Shown here one piece after another: positions 52,779 through 61,326 of a DNA stretch of 64,000 nucleotides; the first letter of the stretch is position 1, and each line of letters starts with the position of its first letter. The translations under genes were made by a program, and so were the position numbers. The stretch is from Roseibium sp. Sym1. GTDB taxonomy: Bacteria; Pseudomonadota; Alphaproteobacteria; Rhizobiales; Stappiaceae. The stretch is taken from positions 1 to 64,000 of the forward strand of contig NZ_CP114789.1 of NCBI RefSeq assembly GCF_027359675.1. Reading direction: 5' to 3'. Below the pieces are notes generated by a model that searched no databases, was not told the DNA's origin, and saw only the letters and a program-made list of their open reading frames with translations.

Positions 52779-54416
52779 TCAGGCGCTTGCCATCTCGCGG
52801 TCGAAGATCATGGTCTGATAACCACTGTCCTTCACCGCATTGATCGCATTGCGGTAATTGCCGATGCCCGCCATGTAGAACATCACCGCGTTCTTCTTGC
52901 CGGGGATGTTCGCACCGAAGATCCAGCTTTCGGCTTTCGGGAACAGGGTCATGTCGGCGATCGTCCGGCAGAGCGTGACCCATTCGTCGCGGGCGGCCTC
53001 GGTCGGCTCGATGCAGCACAGACCCTTGGCTTCCATCATCTCGATGGTGTCGGCGATCCACTCGACCTGCGTTTCGATGCTCGGCGGCAGGTTGGTGAAG
53101 GGGCCGTTCGGGCCAAGGATCATGAAGAGGTTCGGGAAGTCCGTCTCCATCATGCCAAGGTAACCGAGCGGGCCGTCCTTCCACTTGTCCCGCATGGTCA
53201 CGCCCCCGCGGCCGCGCATGTCCATCTTGACGTAGTTGCCGTCCACCGCGTCGAATCCGGTGGCGAAGATCACCACATCCAGTTCGTGTTCCGCGCCGCT
53301 TTCCAGCCGGATGCCGGTCGGGGTGAACTCGGCAATCGGGTCGGCCTTTACATCGGCGAGGGTCACGTTCGGACGGTTGTAGACCTCGTAGTAGTTGTCC
53401 CCGCACAAGGGCCGCTTGGCGTAGATGTCGCGCGGCGTCAGCGCCTTTGCGGTTGCGGGATCCTTCACGATTTCCCTGATCTTCTTCTTGATGAAGTCGG
53501 CCGCCGCATCGTTTGCGATCTGACTGGTCGCGATGTCGCAGAACGTGCCGAACATGAAGTAGAAACCGCCGCCGCGCTGCCATGCGGCCTCGAACACGCG
53601 CTCGCGTTCTTCAGGCGAAGCGGTTTCCGCCGGCACGGTGCTTTCCTGGAAGCCGAAGGCCACAACCGACGATTTGACCTGCTTCCAGATGTCATCGTAG
53701 TTGGCCTTTTGCTGGGCGATGGTCGCCTCGTCCTGGGGCGTGTTGCCGATCGGCACGACATACTGGGGCGAGCGCTGGAACACCGTCAGATGCCCGGCAA
53801 TCGGCGCCGTCGCGGTGATGACCTGAACCCCCGTGGAGCCGGTGCCGATCACACCCACGCGCTTGCCCTTGAGGTCAATCCCCTCAGGCCAGGCGCCGGT
53901 GTGCAGCACCTGTCCCTTGAAGCTGTCGATGCCCTTGAACTTCGGTGTGTTCGTTGCGGACAGGAGCCCGAGACCCGTGATCAGATACTTGCAGGTCACT
54001 ATCTGGCCCTTGTCGGTCGTGACATGCCACAGACCGGTTTCGTCGTTGAAATGGGTCGCTGTAACGCGGGTGTTGAACTGGTAGCTGCGGCGCAGATCGT
54101 AGGTGTCCGCGACCTCGTTCATGTAGTCGAGGATTTCGGGCTGCGTCAGATAGCGGGTCTTCCAGCGGCCCTTTTGCAAAAGCTCGCCGCTGAAGGAATA
54201 GCGGTAGACGAAGCTTTCGGTATCGGACAGCGCGCCGGGATAGCGGTTCCAGTACCAGGTGCCGCCCACATCGCCCGCACTGTCGAAGGCCTTGACGTTC
54301 AGGCCCTGCTCGTTGCGCAGCTTGTAGACGGAATACAGGCCGCCAAAGCCCGCGCCTATCACGACGGCGTCGAAATCGGCGCCCTTGGTCTTGGTGGTTT
54401 CCAGAGATTTGGTCAT
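52779..54416 (-). CDS. chnB: Baeyer-Villiger monooxygenase, cyclohexanone-monooxygenase type
   Basis: A 545-aa flavoprotein that inserts oxygen into cyclic ketones to give lactones using NADPH and O2. FAD box VVIGAGFGGLYSVYKLR, the GTWYWNRYPGALSDTES stretch, the BVMO fingerprint FKGQVLHTGAWP (F-x-G-x3-H-x3-W-P), and the NADPH box GVIGTGSTGVQVI. Length and many segments (TVFQRSPQYVVPIGN; FATGFDAVDGNYVKMD; NGPFTNLPPSIETQVEW) closely follow Acinetobacter cyclohexanone monooxygenase as I recall it. The ATG at 54416 has GGAGGAGT upstream. Confidence 0.95.
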   Translation of the reverse strand: MTKSLETTKTKGADFDAVVIGAGFGGLYSVYKLRNEQGLNVKAFDSAGDVGGTWYWNRYPGALSDTESFVYRYSFSGELLQKGRWKTRYLTQPEILDYMNEVADTYDLRRSYQFNTRVTATHFNDETGLWHVTTDKGQIVTCKYLITGLGLLSATNTPKFKGIDSFKGQVLHTGAWPEGIDLKGKRVGVIGTGSTGVQVITATAPIAGHLTVFQRSPQYVVPIGNTPQDEATIAQQKANYDDIWKQVKSSVVAFGFQESTVPAETASPEERERVFEAAWQRGGGFYFMFGTFCDIATSQIANDAAADFIKKKIREIVKDPATAKALTPRDIYAKRPLCGDNYYEVYNRPNVTLADVKADPIAEFTPTGIRLESGAEHELDVVIFATGFDAVDGNYVKMDMRGRGGVTMRDKWKDGPLGYLGMMETDFPNLFMILGPNGPFTNLPPSIETQVEWIADTIEMMEAKGLCCIEPTEAARDEWVTLCRTIADMTLFPKAESWIFGANIPGKKNAVMFYMAGIGNYRNAINAVKDSGYQTMIFDREMASA

Positions 54417-54533
54417 GCTACTCCTCCCAGAGCATGACACCGCCGCCCCGCGAACCGCGGGTGAGGTGCCGGTTGACTGTTATGAAAGGTGGGGGGGTGC
54501 CCCGCGCCGTCGGGCGGCGCCGGGGCGGGGGGA

Positions 54534-55436
54534 TCAGAGCGCGCGATACCAAGCGGCGATGCGCGCCAGTTCCTGATCGGCCTCGGGGGCACGGCCCGCC
54601 AGGGCCGGGAAGACGTGCTGCATGCCGGGAACCACCGAAAGTGTCACCTTCACGCCCTGAGCCTTCGCCTTGGCAGCGAGGGTTTCCGAGTCACTTTGCA
54701 GCGTCTCGGCGCCACCGCAGTTGATGTAGAGCGGCGGGAAGCCAGTGAAGTCGTTTTCCAGCGGATTGGCGAGCGGGTTGAGCGGATCAGTGGCGCCGCC
54801 GAGGAACATGCCGGCCATCGCCTCAAGGATCGGCTTGCCGACCAGCGCATCGGTCGCCGCATTGGTTTCCAGCGTCTTGCCGCGCAGCGCCATGTCCAGC
54901 CACGGCGAATAGGCAATCACGGCCCCCGGCAGGGGCAGGCCAAGGTCGCGGAACTTCAGCACCGAGGCGATGGCGAGGTTACCCCCGGCGCTGTCGCCTG
55001 CCGTCAGGATGTTCTTCGCCTCAAATCCCTTGGCCAGCAGCGCCTTGTAGGCGGCAACCGCGTCCTCGATCTGGGCGGGGAAGGGATGTTCCGGCGCACG
55101 GCGGTAGTGCAGAATGCAGGCGGTCACGCCCAGCGCCTTGGCAAGATGGCCCGCCATCTTGCGGTGGCTGTCGGCCGAACCGACGGCAAAGCCGCCGCCA
55201 TGGGTGTAGACGATCACGCGCTTGGTGTCGGCACCCACGGGGAACGCCCAGATCGCCTCGACCCCGCCGACGTGGTCGCTCTTATAGGTGACGTTCTCCG
55301 GTTCCAGCGCGGGCTGGCCCCATTCATCGAACATGCTGCGCAGGTTTGCGATCGTCAGGTTGGGGTTCGCGACCATCTGGTCGGTCCAGCTCTGATAGAG
55401 CGCACGCAGTGTATCGGCTTCTTTGCTGATTGCCAT
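54534..55436 (-). CDS. chnC: HSL-family esterase, candidate lactone hydrolase
   Basis: A 300-aa alpha/beta hydrolase of the hormone-sensitive-lipase family: oxyanion-hole motif YTHGGGFAVGSADSHRKMA, nucleophile box LTAGDSAGGNLAIASV, and the catalytic His in VVPGMQHVFPALAG. In cyclohexanone pathways an HSL-type esterase (ChnC) opens caprolactone to 6-hydroxyhexanoate. Position next to the monooxygenase supports this. The ATG at 55436 lies behind GGAGGATG. Confidence 0.88.
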   Translation of the reverse strand: MAISKEADTLRALYQSWTDQMVANPNLTIANLRSMFDEWGQPALEPENVTYKSDHVGGVEAIWAFPVGADTKRVIVYTHGGGFAVGSADSHRKMAGHLAKALGVTACILHYRRAPEHPFPAQIEDAVAAYKALLAKGFEAKNILTAGDSAGGNLAIASVLKFRDLGLPLPGAVIAYSPWLDMALRGKTLETNAATDALVGKPILEAMAGMFLGGATDPLNPLANPLENDFTGFPPLYINCGGAETLQSDSETLAAKAKAQGVKVTLSVVPGMQHVFPALAGRAPEADQELARIAAWYRAL

Positions 55437-55628
55437 TTCATCCTCCAAAGGTGGCGTTCCGGTCCGTTCCCCCTGCGTCCGATCCTCCATCGGCGCGGGG
55501 TTCGCGGCATGATCCTGATCTTTTGACGCTACACGTCGTGGCGTGGTCAGTATTGAACGTGCTTGCTTGCCGTGTTGCATCTTCTTGCTGTTTTGCGCCC
55601 TTCTGCAGTCACACGCGGGGCAAAGTTC

Positions 55629-57704
55629 TCAGCCGCGGCCATCGGCGGCGTTCAGGCTGTCCAGGGTCAGACCCTGTGCCGCAAGCCGCGCCAGCAGCGG
55701 CGGCACCGACCAGCCATGCGGATCGGCTGCGGCCAGCGCCCCATAGCGCGCCACCAGGGCGCTCACCCCAAGGCTGTCGGCATGATGGATCAGCCCGCCG
55801 CGCCAGCGCGGAAAGCCGTAGCCATGAACCAGCACAAGGTCGATGTCCTGAGGTCGCTCGGCGATGCCTTCCTCGAGGATCGCGCAGGCCTCGGCGATCA
55901 TCGCAAGGGTGATCCGTTCGACGATCTCGTCGGCTGTGAAGTTGCGCCGGGCATTGCCCAGTCGGGTCGAGACCTTACGGATTTCCTCCGTTACAAGGGC
56001 TGACACGGCGGACTTGCCATCGGGTCCATAGTCATACCACCCCGCGCCGGTCTTGCGGCCAAGCCGCTGGTAATCCTCGACCAGCCGCTCGACCAGGGGC
56101 ACGTGGCGCGGGTCTGCGGCCGCGTCCTGCCGCCTGAGATTGGCGTAAGCGATGTCAAGACCGGACAGGTCCTGCGCCGCAAAGGGACCCATCGCCATGC
56201 CGAAGCCCTGCATCGCGGCATCGACCTGGGCGGGCAGCGCGCCTTCCGCCAGTAGCAGGTTCGCTTCGCGCCGGTAGCGCGTCAGGATACGGTTGCCGAT
56301 AAACCCGTCGCACACCCCCGACAGGACCGGGATCTTGCCCAAGCGCCGCGCCAGCGCGAAGGCCGCGCCCAGCGTTTCGGGCGCGGTGCGATCCCCCTTC
56401 ACGATCTCCAGCAGCTTCATCACATGCGCCGGGCTGAAGAAATGCAGGCCGAGAAAGCGCGACGGGTTCAGAAGGTCATCGGCCAGCCGGTTCACGTCAA
56501 GGTAGGAGGTGTTGGTGGCCAGGATCGTCTCTGGCGGCAGGGCGGCTTCAAGTTCGGCAAAGATCGCGCGCTTGACCGCGAAATCCTCGAAGGCCGCCTC
56601 GATGGCCAGATCGGCGGGCGGCAGGTTGGCATAACCGACAACGGCGGTCAGCCGGTCCAGGATCGCCGCGCCCTCGGAGGCGGAAAGCGTGCCTCGACCG
56701 ATACCATGGTCAACCAGCTTGCGCAGGTTTCCCTCGGCCCGCCCCGCCGCCGCCGCATCGCGTTCGACGACTGTCACGGAAATGCCCGCGGTCGCCAGCG
56801 CATAGGCGATGGAGGCCCCCATGTTGCCGCCGCCAACCACAATGGCAGTCGCGATGTCCCGCGCGGGCTTGGGATAGTCTCGCCCCCTATTGCCCGCCGC
56901 CCGTTCGGCAAAGAACACATGCCGCAGCGCCCGCGCCTGCGGCGAGGCGCGCAACTCCAGAAACGCCGCGCGTTCTCGCGCCAGCCCTTCGGCGAGGGGC
57001 AGACTGGCCGTTGCCGCAACCAGACTCACCGCGACTGGCGGGGCGATCTGGCCCGGCATCCGCCGCTGCGCCTGCGCCTGCATCGCCGCCACGGCCGCGT
57101 CATCGGCCAGCGGCGCGGGCCGCTGGTCCGGCCCCTGCGCCGTGGCAAGGATGGTGCCGTCCAGCGCCAGTGCCGCCGCCACCGGGTCGTCGGCAAGCTG
57201 ATCGACCAGCCCCACCGACAATGCCTTGCCCGCCGCGATGGGCTTGCCGTTCACGATCATGTCCAGCGCAGCCTTGACCCCGATCAGCCGTGGAAGCCGT
57301 TGCGTGCCCCCCGCGCCCGGCACGATGCCCAGAACCACCTCGGGCAATCCCAGCTGCGCGCCGGGTGCGGCGATGCGATAGCGACAGGCCAACGCAATCT
57401 CCAGCCCGCCACCAAATGCGGCGCCATTGATCGCGGCAATGGTCGGGATGGGAAGCCGTGAGAGGTGCAAGAGCACGTCGTTCAGGTGCGGTGCAGTCGG
57501 AGGCAGACCGAACTCCTTGGCATCCGCCCCGGCGACAAAGGTCGTGCCTGCCCCGGTCACGATCAGCCGGTTCGCGCCCTGCGCTACCGCCGCGTCCATC
57601 CCGTGCAGAAGGCCCGCCCGAATTTCGGCACTCAGCAGGTTCAGCGGCGGGTTGTCTATGGTCAGGATGGCGGTGCCACCGCTCAGTGCAAGATCAACAG
57701 GCAT
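55629..57704 (-). CDS. bifunctional enoyl-CoA hydratase / 3-hydroxyacyl-CoA dehydrogenase (FadB-like)
   Basis: A 691-aa two-domain enzyme. Residues 1-200 are a crotonase domain (GAGTTFVAGADAKEFG; INGAAFGGGLEIALACRYRI; PEVVLGIVPGAGGTQRLPRL). From about 290 follows the NAD-binding 3-hydroxyacyl-CoA dehydrogenase part (AIVVGGGNMGASIAYALATA; LGLHFFSPAHVMKLLEIVKG; SGVCDGFIGNRILTRY). It would turn 2,3-dehydroadipyl-CoA into 3-oxoadipyl-CoA. Eight bases after the aldehyde dehydrogenase. Confidence 0.96.
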   Translation of the reverse strand: MPVDLALSGGTAILTIDNPPLNLLSAEIRAGLLHGMDAAVAQGANRLIVTGAGTTFVAGADAKEFGLPPTAPHLNDVLLHLSRLPIPTIAAINGAAFGGGLEIALACRYRIAAPGAQLGLPEVVLGIVPGAGGTQRLPRLIGVKAALDMIVNGKPIAAGKALSVGLVDQLADDPVAAALALDGTILATAQGPDQRPAPLADDAAVAAMQAQAQRRMPGQIAPPVAVSLVAATASLPLAEGLARERAAFLELRASPQARALRHVFFAERAAGNRGRDYPKPARDIATAIVVGGGNMGASIAYALATAGISVTVVERDAAAAGRAEGNLRKLVDHGIGRGTLSASEGAAILDRLTAVVGYANLPPADLAIEAAFEDFAVKRAIFAELEAALPPETILATNTSYLDVNRLADDLLNPSRFLGLHFFSPAHVMKLLEIVKGDRTAPETLGAAFALARRLGKIPVLSGVCDGFIGNRILTRYRREANLLLAEGALPAQVDAAMQGFGMAMGPFAAQDLSGLDIAYANLRRQDAAADPRHVPLVERLVEDYQRLGRKTGAGWYDYGPDGKSAVSALVTEEIRKVSTRLGNARRNFTADEIVERITLAMIAEACAILEEGIAERPQDIDLVLVHGYGFPRWRGGLIHHADSLGVSALVARYGALAAADPHGWSVPPLLARLAAQGLTLDSLNAADGRG

Positions 57705-57712
57705 GTCACACC

Positions 57713-59167
57713 TCACCGGACCGGCGCAGAATTGCGCGAGATGAACTTGGTCGACAGGTAGCCGTCAAAAGTCTCGGTCCCGCCCTCGCTTCCATAGCCG
57801 CTGTCACGCACACCTCCGAACGGCGTTTCCGGCAGTGCAAGACCGAAGTGGTTGATGCTGACCATCCCCGCCTGAAGGCCCGCCGCCGCACGATCGGCGC
57901 GGTCCAGCGCGTTGGTGAAGATATAGGAGGCAAGGCCGAAGGGCAGGCCATTGGCGCGCGCCAGTCCGTCCTCGATTTCGCGGAAGGGCGACACGACCGC
58001 GACCGGCCCGAAGGGTTCCTCGCGCATCAGGTCGATGCTGTCGTCCGGGGTGTTGACAATTGTGGGCGCGTAGAAGCTGCCGCTGTTGCCGATCCGCGTG
58101 CCACCGGTCAGCACCTCGGCGCCGTGTTCGCGCGCATCCGCAACCAGCTTTTCCATCGCCGTGACGCGGCCCGCATGACAAAGCGGCCCCATCTGCGTGC
58201 CCTCGGCCAGGCCGTCGCCGACCTTCACGGCCTCGAACGCCGTCACGAGTTCCGACAGGAACCGTTCGTGAATGCCCGCCTGCACGAAGAACCGCGTGGG
58301 CGAGATGCAGACCTGCCCGGCATTGCGCAGCTTGTTGCCCGCCAGCGCCCGCGCCGCCGCCCCGGCATCTGCATCATCGAACACCAGCACCGGCGCATGG
58401 CCTCCCAGTTCCATGGTTGCCCGCTTCATGTGTTGGCCTGCCAGCGCGGCCAGATGCTTGCCCACCTCGACCGACCCTGTGAAGGTGATCTTGCGCACGA
58501 CAGGGTGCGCGATCAGCGTTTCCGAGATGAAGGCCGAATTGCCCCAGACAAGGTTCAGGCAGCCCTCGGGCAGACCCGCCTCTTGCAGGAAGCGCGCGAT
58601 GGCAAGGCAGCCCGCCGGGGCCTCGGCCGGACCTTTCAGGATCATCGTGCAGCCGGACGCCAGCGCCGCCGCCACCTTGCGCACCGCCTGGCTGAGCGGG
58701 AAGTTCCAGGGCGTGATCGCCAGGCAAACCCCCACCGGTTCGCGCACCACCAGATGCTGGACCGTCGGATTGCGCGATGGCACGATGCGACCATAGATGC
58801 GGCGGCATTCCTCGGCGTGCCAGTCAACGTGGTCGGCAGACGACCGCACCTCGACAAGCGCCTCGGCCAGCGGCTTGCCTTCATCCAGCGTGATCCAGCG
58901 GGCGATCATCGCATCGTTCTGCCGCAGAAGATCGGCGAACCGGCGCAGGATTGCGCCACGATCGGTGGGCGCGCGATCCTTCCACGACGCAAAGGCCGAT
59001 TCGGCGCGGCGCACTGCACGCTCCAGATCCTCGGCCGTGGCCTGTGGGATTCGGCCGATTTCTGCCCCGTTGGCGGGGTTGATGACTGCCCGGTCGCCGG
59101 CGGCTGCGGTGGCCAGCCAGTCCTTGCCGATGAGGTGGCGGATCTGCGGGTAATCCAAATCTTTCAT
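57713..59167 (-). CDS. NAD(P)-dependent aldehyde dehydrogenase, candidate 6-oxohexanoate dehydrogenase
   Basis: A 484-aa enzyme of the succinate-semialdehyde/aldehyde dehydrogenase family: ITPWNFPLSQAVRKVAAALA, FTGSVEVGKHLAALAGQHMK, catalytic Glu in TMELGGHAPVLVFDDAD, catalytic Cys in RNAGQVCISPTRFFVQ, EEPFGPVAVVSPF. In this cluster the natural substrate would be 6-oxohexanoate (adipate semialdehyde), giving adipate. First gene of the minus-strand arm, opposite the iclR gene. Confidence 0.93.
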   Translation of the reverse strand: MKDLDYPQIRHLIGKDWLATAAAGDRAVINPANGAEIGRIPQATAEDLERAVRRAESAFASWKDRAPTDRGAILRRFADLLRQNDAMIARWITLDEGKPLAEALVEVRSSADHVDWHAEECRRIYGRIVPSRNPTVQHLVVREPVGVCLAITPWNFPLSQAVRKVAAALASGCTMILKGPAEAPAGCLAIARFLQEAGLPEGCLNLVWGNSAFISETLIAHPVVRKITFTGSVEVGKHLAALAGQHMKRATMELGGHAPVLVFDDADAGAAARALAGNKLRNAGQVCISPTRFFVQAGIHERFLSELVTAFEAVKVGDGLAEGTQMGPLCHAGRVTAMEKLVADAREHGAEVLTGGTRIGNSGSFYAPTIVNTPDDSIDLMREEPFGPVAVVSPFREIEDGLARANGLPFGLASYIFTNALDRADRAAAGLQAGMVSINHFGLALPETPFGGVRDSGYGSEGGTETFDGYLSTKFISRNSAPVR

Positions 59168-59243
59168 GATGTTCACGTCCTCGATTGGCGGCGCCACCCG
59201 CTTCTTCCTTGGGGCAAGCGGGACAAGGTGGGCATTACCTGTA

Positions 59244-59269
59244 TTCCGCTATGCGGAAAACTCTTCCGC
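59244..59269. promoter_or_regulatory. IclR-type operator with three half-sites
   Basis: TTCCGC-TAT-GCGGAA (59244-59258) is a perfect palindrome, and a third half-site TTCCGC begins at 59264, exactly 20 bases after the first. It lies between the divergent aldehyde dehydrogenase and iclR genes. PcaU/PobR-type IclR regulators use such half-site sets. Confidence 0.65.
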
Positions 59270-59273
59270 ACTA

Positions 59274-59302
59274 TTGACGCGAACCATAGCTTTGGCTTAG
59301 AC
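59274..59302 (+). promoter_or_regulatory. candidate iclR promoter
   Basis: TTGACG (59274-59279), a 17-base spacer and TTAGAC (59297-59302) resemble a sigma-70 promoter directed at iclR. It starts five bases after the third half-site of the operator, so IclR binding could control its own synthesis. Confidence 0.45.
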
Positions 59303-59342
59303 AGGATTCAAGTCGCAGCATTTGTCCTGGGGAGGGACACTC

Positions 59343-60134
59343 GTGAGGCCAAGGAAGGACAAACCGGAGGACGACGAACAGGACCGCGATTTCGTGGTGG
59401 CTCTCGCTCGTGGCCTTGAACTTCTGCGCGCCTTTCGCCGTGAGGGCGAGGCGCTGGGCAACCGCGATCTGGCCGAGCGCACGGCCCTGAGCAAATCCAC
59501 CGTGTCGCGGCTGACCTACACGCTGCACAAGCTGGGCTACCTCAGCTACAATCCCGACACCGCCCGCTACCAGCTGGCCCCGCCGGTGCTGTCGCTGGGC
59601 TTTTCCTGCCTTGCCGGGATGCCCCTGCGACAACTCGCCAAGCCCTACATGCAGGAACTGGCCGATTACACCGGGATGCCGGTGGCCATGGCCAGCCGCG
59701 ACCGGCTGTCGATGGTCTATCTGGAACGCTGCAAGGGCACCAATGCGGTGACGCTCGCGATCGAGGTCGGCGCGCATATCAAGCTGGGTACGACCGCCGT
59801 CGGCCGCGCCTGCATCGCCGCCCACCCCGAGGACGAGCGCGCCCGGATCATCGACGCCGTGCGCGAGCATGAGGGCGAGAACTGGCCGAACGTCCAGCCC
59901 GGCATCGAACAGGCGATCGAGGATTACCAGACCCGCGGCTACTGCACTTCCTTCACCGAATGGAAGCGCGACGTGAACGCGGTGGCGGTGCCGTTCATCC
60001 CGCACGACGGCTCGCCCATTGTCGCCTTCAACTGTGGCGGCCCGTCGCAAACCCTGACGCGCGACTTGATCGAAAGCGATGTCGCGCCCCGCCTGATCGA
60101 CCTTGTCCGCCGCGTGGCGGCCGTAGCCCCCTGA
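59343..60134 (+). CDS. IclR-family regulator of the catabolic cluster
   Basis: A 263-aa protein: N-terminal winged helix (FVVALARGLELLRAFRREGE; LAERTALSKSTVSRLTYTLH; LGYLSYNPDTARYQLAP) and C-terminal effector domain (AIEVGAHIKLGTTAVGRACI; YQTRGYCTSFTEWKRDVNAV; AVPFIPHDGSPIVAFNCGGP). The GTG at 59343 with GGGGAGGG in front is preferred. It is divergent from the minus-strand arm and 14 bases ahead of the acyl-CoA dehydrogenase gene, so it likely controls both arms in response to a pathway acid such as adipate; effector inferred. Confidence 0.95.
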   Translation: MRPRKDKPEDDEQDRDFVVALARGLELLRAFRREGEALGNRDLAERTALSKSTVSRLTYTLHKLGYLSYNPDTARYQLAPPVLSLGFSCLAGMPLRQLAKPYMQELADYTGMPVAMASRDRLSMVYLERCKGTNAVTLAIEVGAHIKLGTTAVGRACIAAHPEDERARIIDAVREHEGENWPNVQPGIEQAIEDYQTRGYCTSFTEWKRDVNAVAVPFIPHDGSPIVAFNCGGPSQTLTRDLIESDVAPRLIDLVRRVAAVAP

Positions 60135-60148
60135 CCCCAGAGAACACC

Positions 60149-61312
60149 ATGGCCCTAGATTCCGACACCCTCGCCCAGTTCCTCGACGCGCTCGACCGCT
60201 TCGTCAAGGAACGCCTGATCCCGAACGAGGCGCTGGTCGCCGACGAAGACGCGATCCCGCCCGCGCTCGTGCAGGAGATCCGGGACATGGGCCTTTTCGG
60301 CATGTCGATCCCGGAGGAATATGGCGGCCTTGGCCTGTCCATGTCCGAAGAAGTGCAGGCCGCCTTCGTGCTGGGCCAGACCTCGCCGGTGTTCCGCTCG
60401 CTGGTCGGCACCAACAACGGCATCGGGTCTCAGGGCATCATCATCGACGGCACGCCGGAGCAGAAGGCCAAATACCTGCCTGCGCTGGCCTCGGGCGAGA
60501 TGATCGCCTCCTTCGCGCTGACCGAACCGGATGCGGGATCGGACGCAGGCAGCTTGCGCACCACCGCCCGCCGCGACGGTGACCATTTCGTGCTGAACGG
60601 GACCAAGCGCTACATCACCAACGCGCCGCGCGCCGATGTGTTTACGGTTTTCGCCCGCACCAATTCCGAAACGAAGGGCTCGTCCGGCGTCAGCGCCTTC
60701 ATCGTCGAGGCCGGAACGCCGGGCCTGTCGCTGGGCCAGCCCGACAAGAAGATGGGACAGAAAGGCTCGCACACCTGCGACGTGATCCTGGAAGATGTCC
60801 GCGTTCCCGCCGCCAACATCATCGGCGGACCGGCGCGGGAAAACCAGGGCTTCAAGACCGCGATGAAGGTGCTGGACCGGGGTCGGCTGCACATCTCGGC
60901 GGTCTGCGTCGGCGCCGCCGAACGGCTTATCCGCGATGCGCTGGCCTATGCGATGGAACGCAAGCAGTTCGGTGAACCGATTGCTGAAAAGCAGCTGATC
61001 CAGGCCATGCTGGCCGACAGCCGCACCGAAGCCTTCGCGGCCCGCTGCATGATCGAGGAAACCGCCCGCCGCAAGGATGTGGGCGCGAACGTGTCCACCG
61101 ATGCCGCCTGCTGCAAGATGTATGCCTCGGAAATGGTGGGCCGGGTGGCAGACCGGGCGGTGCAGATCCACGGCGGTGCGGGCTACATGGCCGAATACGC
61201 GGTCGAACGTTTCTACCGCGATGTGCGCCTGTTCCGCATCTACGAAGGCACCACCCAGATCCAGCAAGTCCTGATCGCGCGGAACATGATCCGCGACGCC
61301 GCGGCCGCCTGA
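60149..61312 (+). CDS. acyl-CoA dehydrogenase, candidate adipyl-CoA dehydrogenase
   Basis: A 387-aa flavoprotein: IPEEYGGLGLSMSEEVQAAF, FALTEPDAGSDAGSLRTTAR, YITNAPRADVFTVFA, AVQIHGGAGYMAEYAVERFY and the catalytic Glu in RIYEGTTQIQQVLIARNMI. It introduces the 2,3 double bond in an acyl-CoA and passes electrons to ETF, encoded in the other arm. Likely substrate here is adipyl-CoA, inferred from context. Confidence 0.95.
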   Translation: MALDSDTLAQFLDALDRFVKERLIPNEALVADEDAIPPALVQEIRDMGLFGMSIPEEYGGLGLSMSEEVQAAFVLGQTSPVFRSLVGTNNGIGSQGIIIDGTPEQKAKYLPALASGEMIASFALTEPDAGSDAGSLRTTARRDGDHFVLNGTKRYITNAPRADVFTVFARTNSETKGSSGVSAFIVEAGTPGLSLGQPDKKMGQKGSHTCDVILEDVRVPAANIIGGPARENQGFKTAMKVLDRGRLHISAVCVGAAERLIRDALAYAMERKQFGEPIAEKQLIQAMLADSRTEAFAARCMIEETARRKDVGANVSTDAACCKMYASEMVGRVADRAVQIHGGAGYMAEYAVERFYRDVRLFRIYEGTTQIQQVLIARNMIRDAAAA

Positions 61313-61326
61313 CCGAACCGGAGCCC

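Noticed and set aside
51931..53583. Single 550-codon minus-strand frame joining SDR and BVMO regions
   Set aside because: Only its last 251 codons are the SDR; the upstream part is an out-of-frame reading of the BVMO gene.
52641..54437. Plus-strand open frame of 598 codons opposite the BVMO
   Set aside because: No family features; exact antisense of a full-length Baeyer-Villiger enzyme.
57458..59419. Plus-strand open frame of 653 codons opposite the aldehyde dehydrogenase
   Set aside because: Low-complexity Arg/Ala/His composition typical of an antisense shadow; the minus strand has a complete aldehyde dehydrogenase with catalytic Cys and Glu.
60155..61267. Minus-strand open frame of 370 codons opposite the acyl-CoA dehydrogenase
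   Set aside because: Antisense shadow; the plus strand encodes a complete acyl-CoA dehydrogenase.
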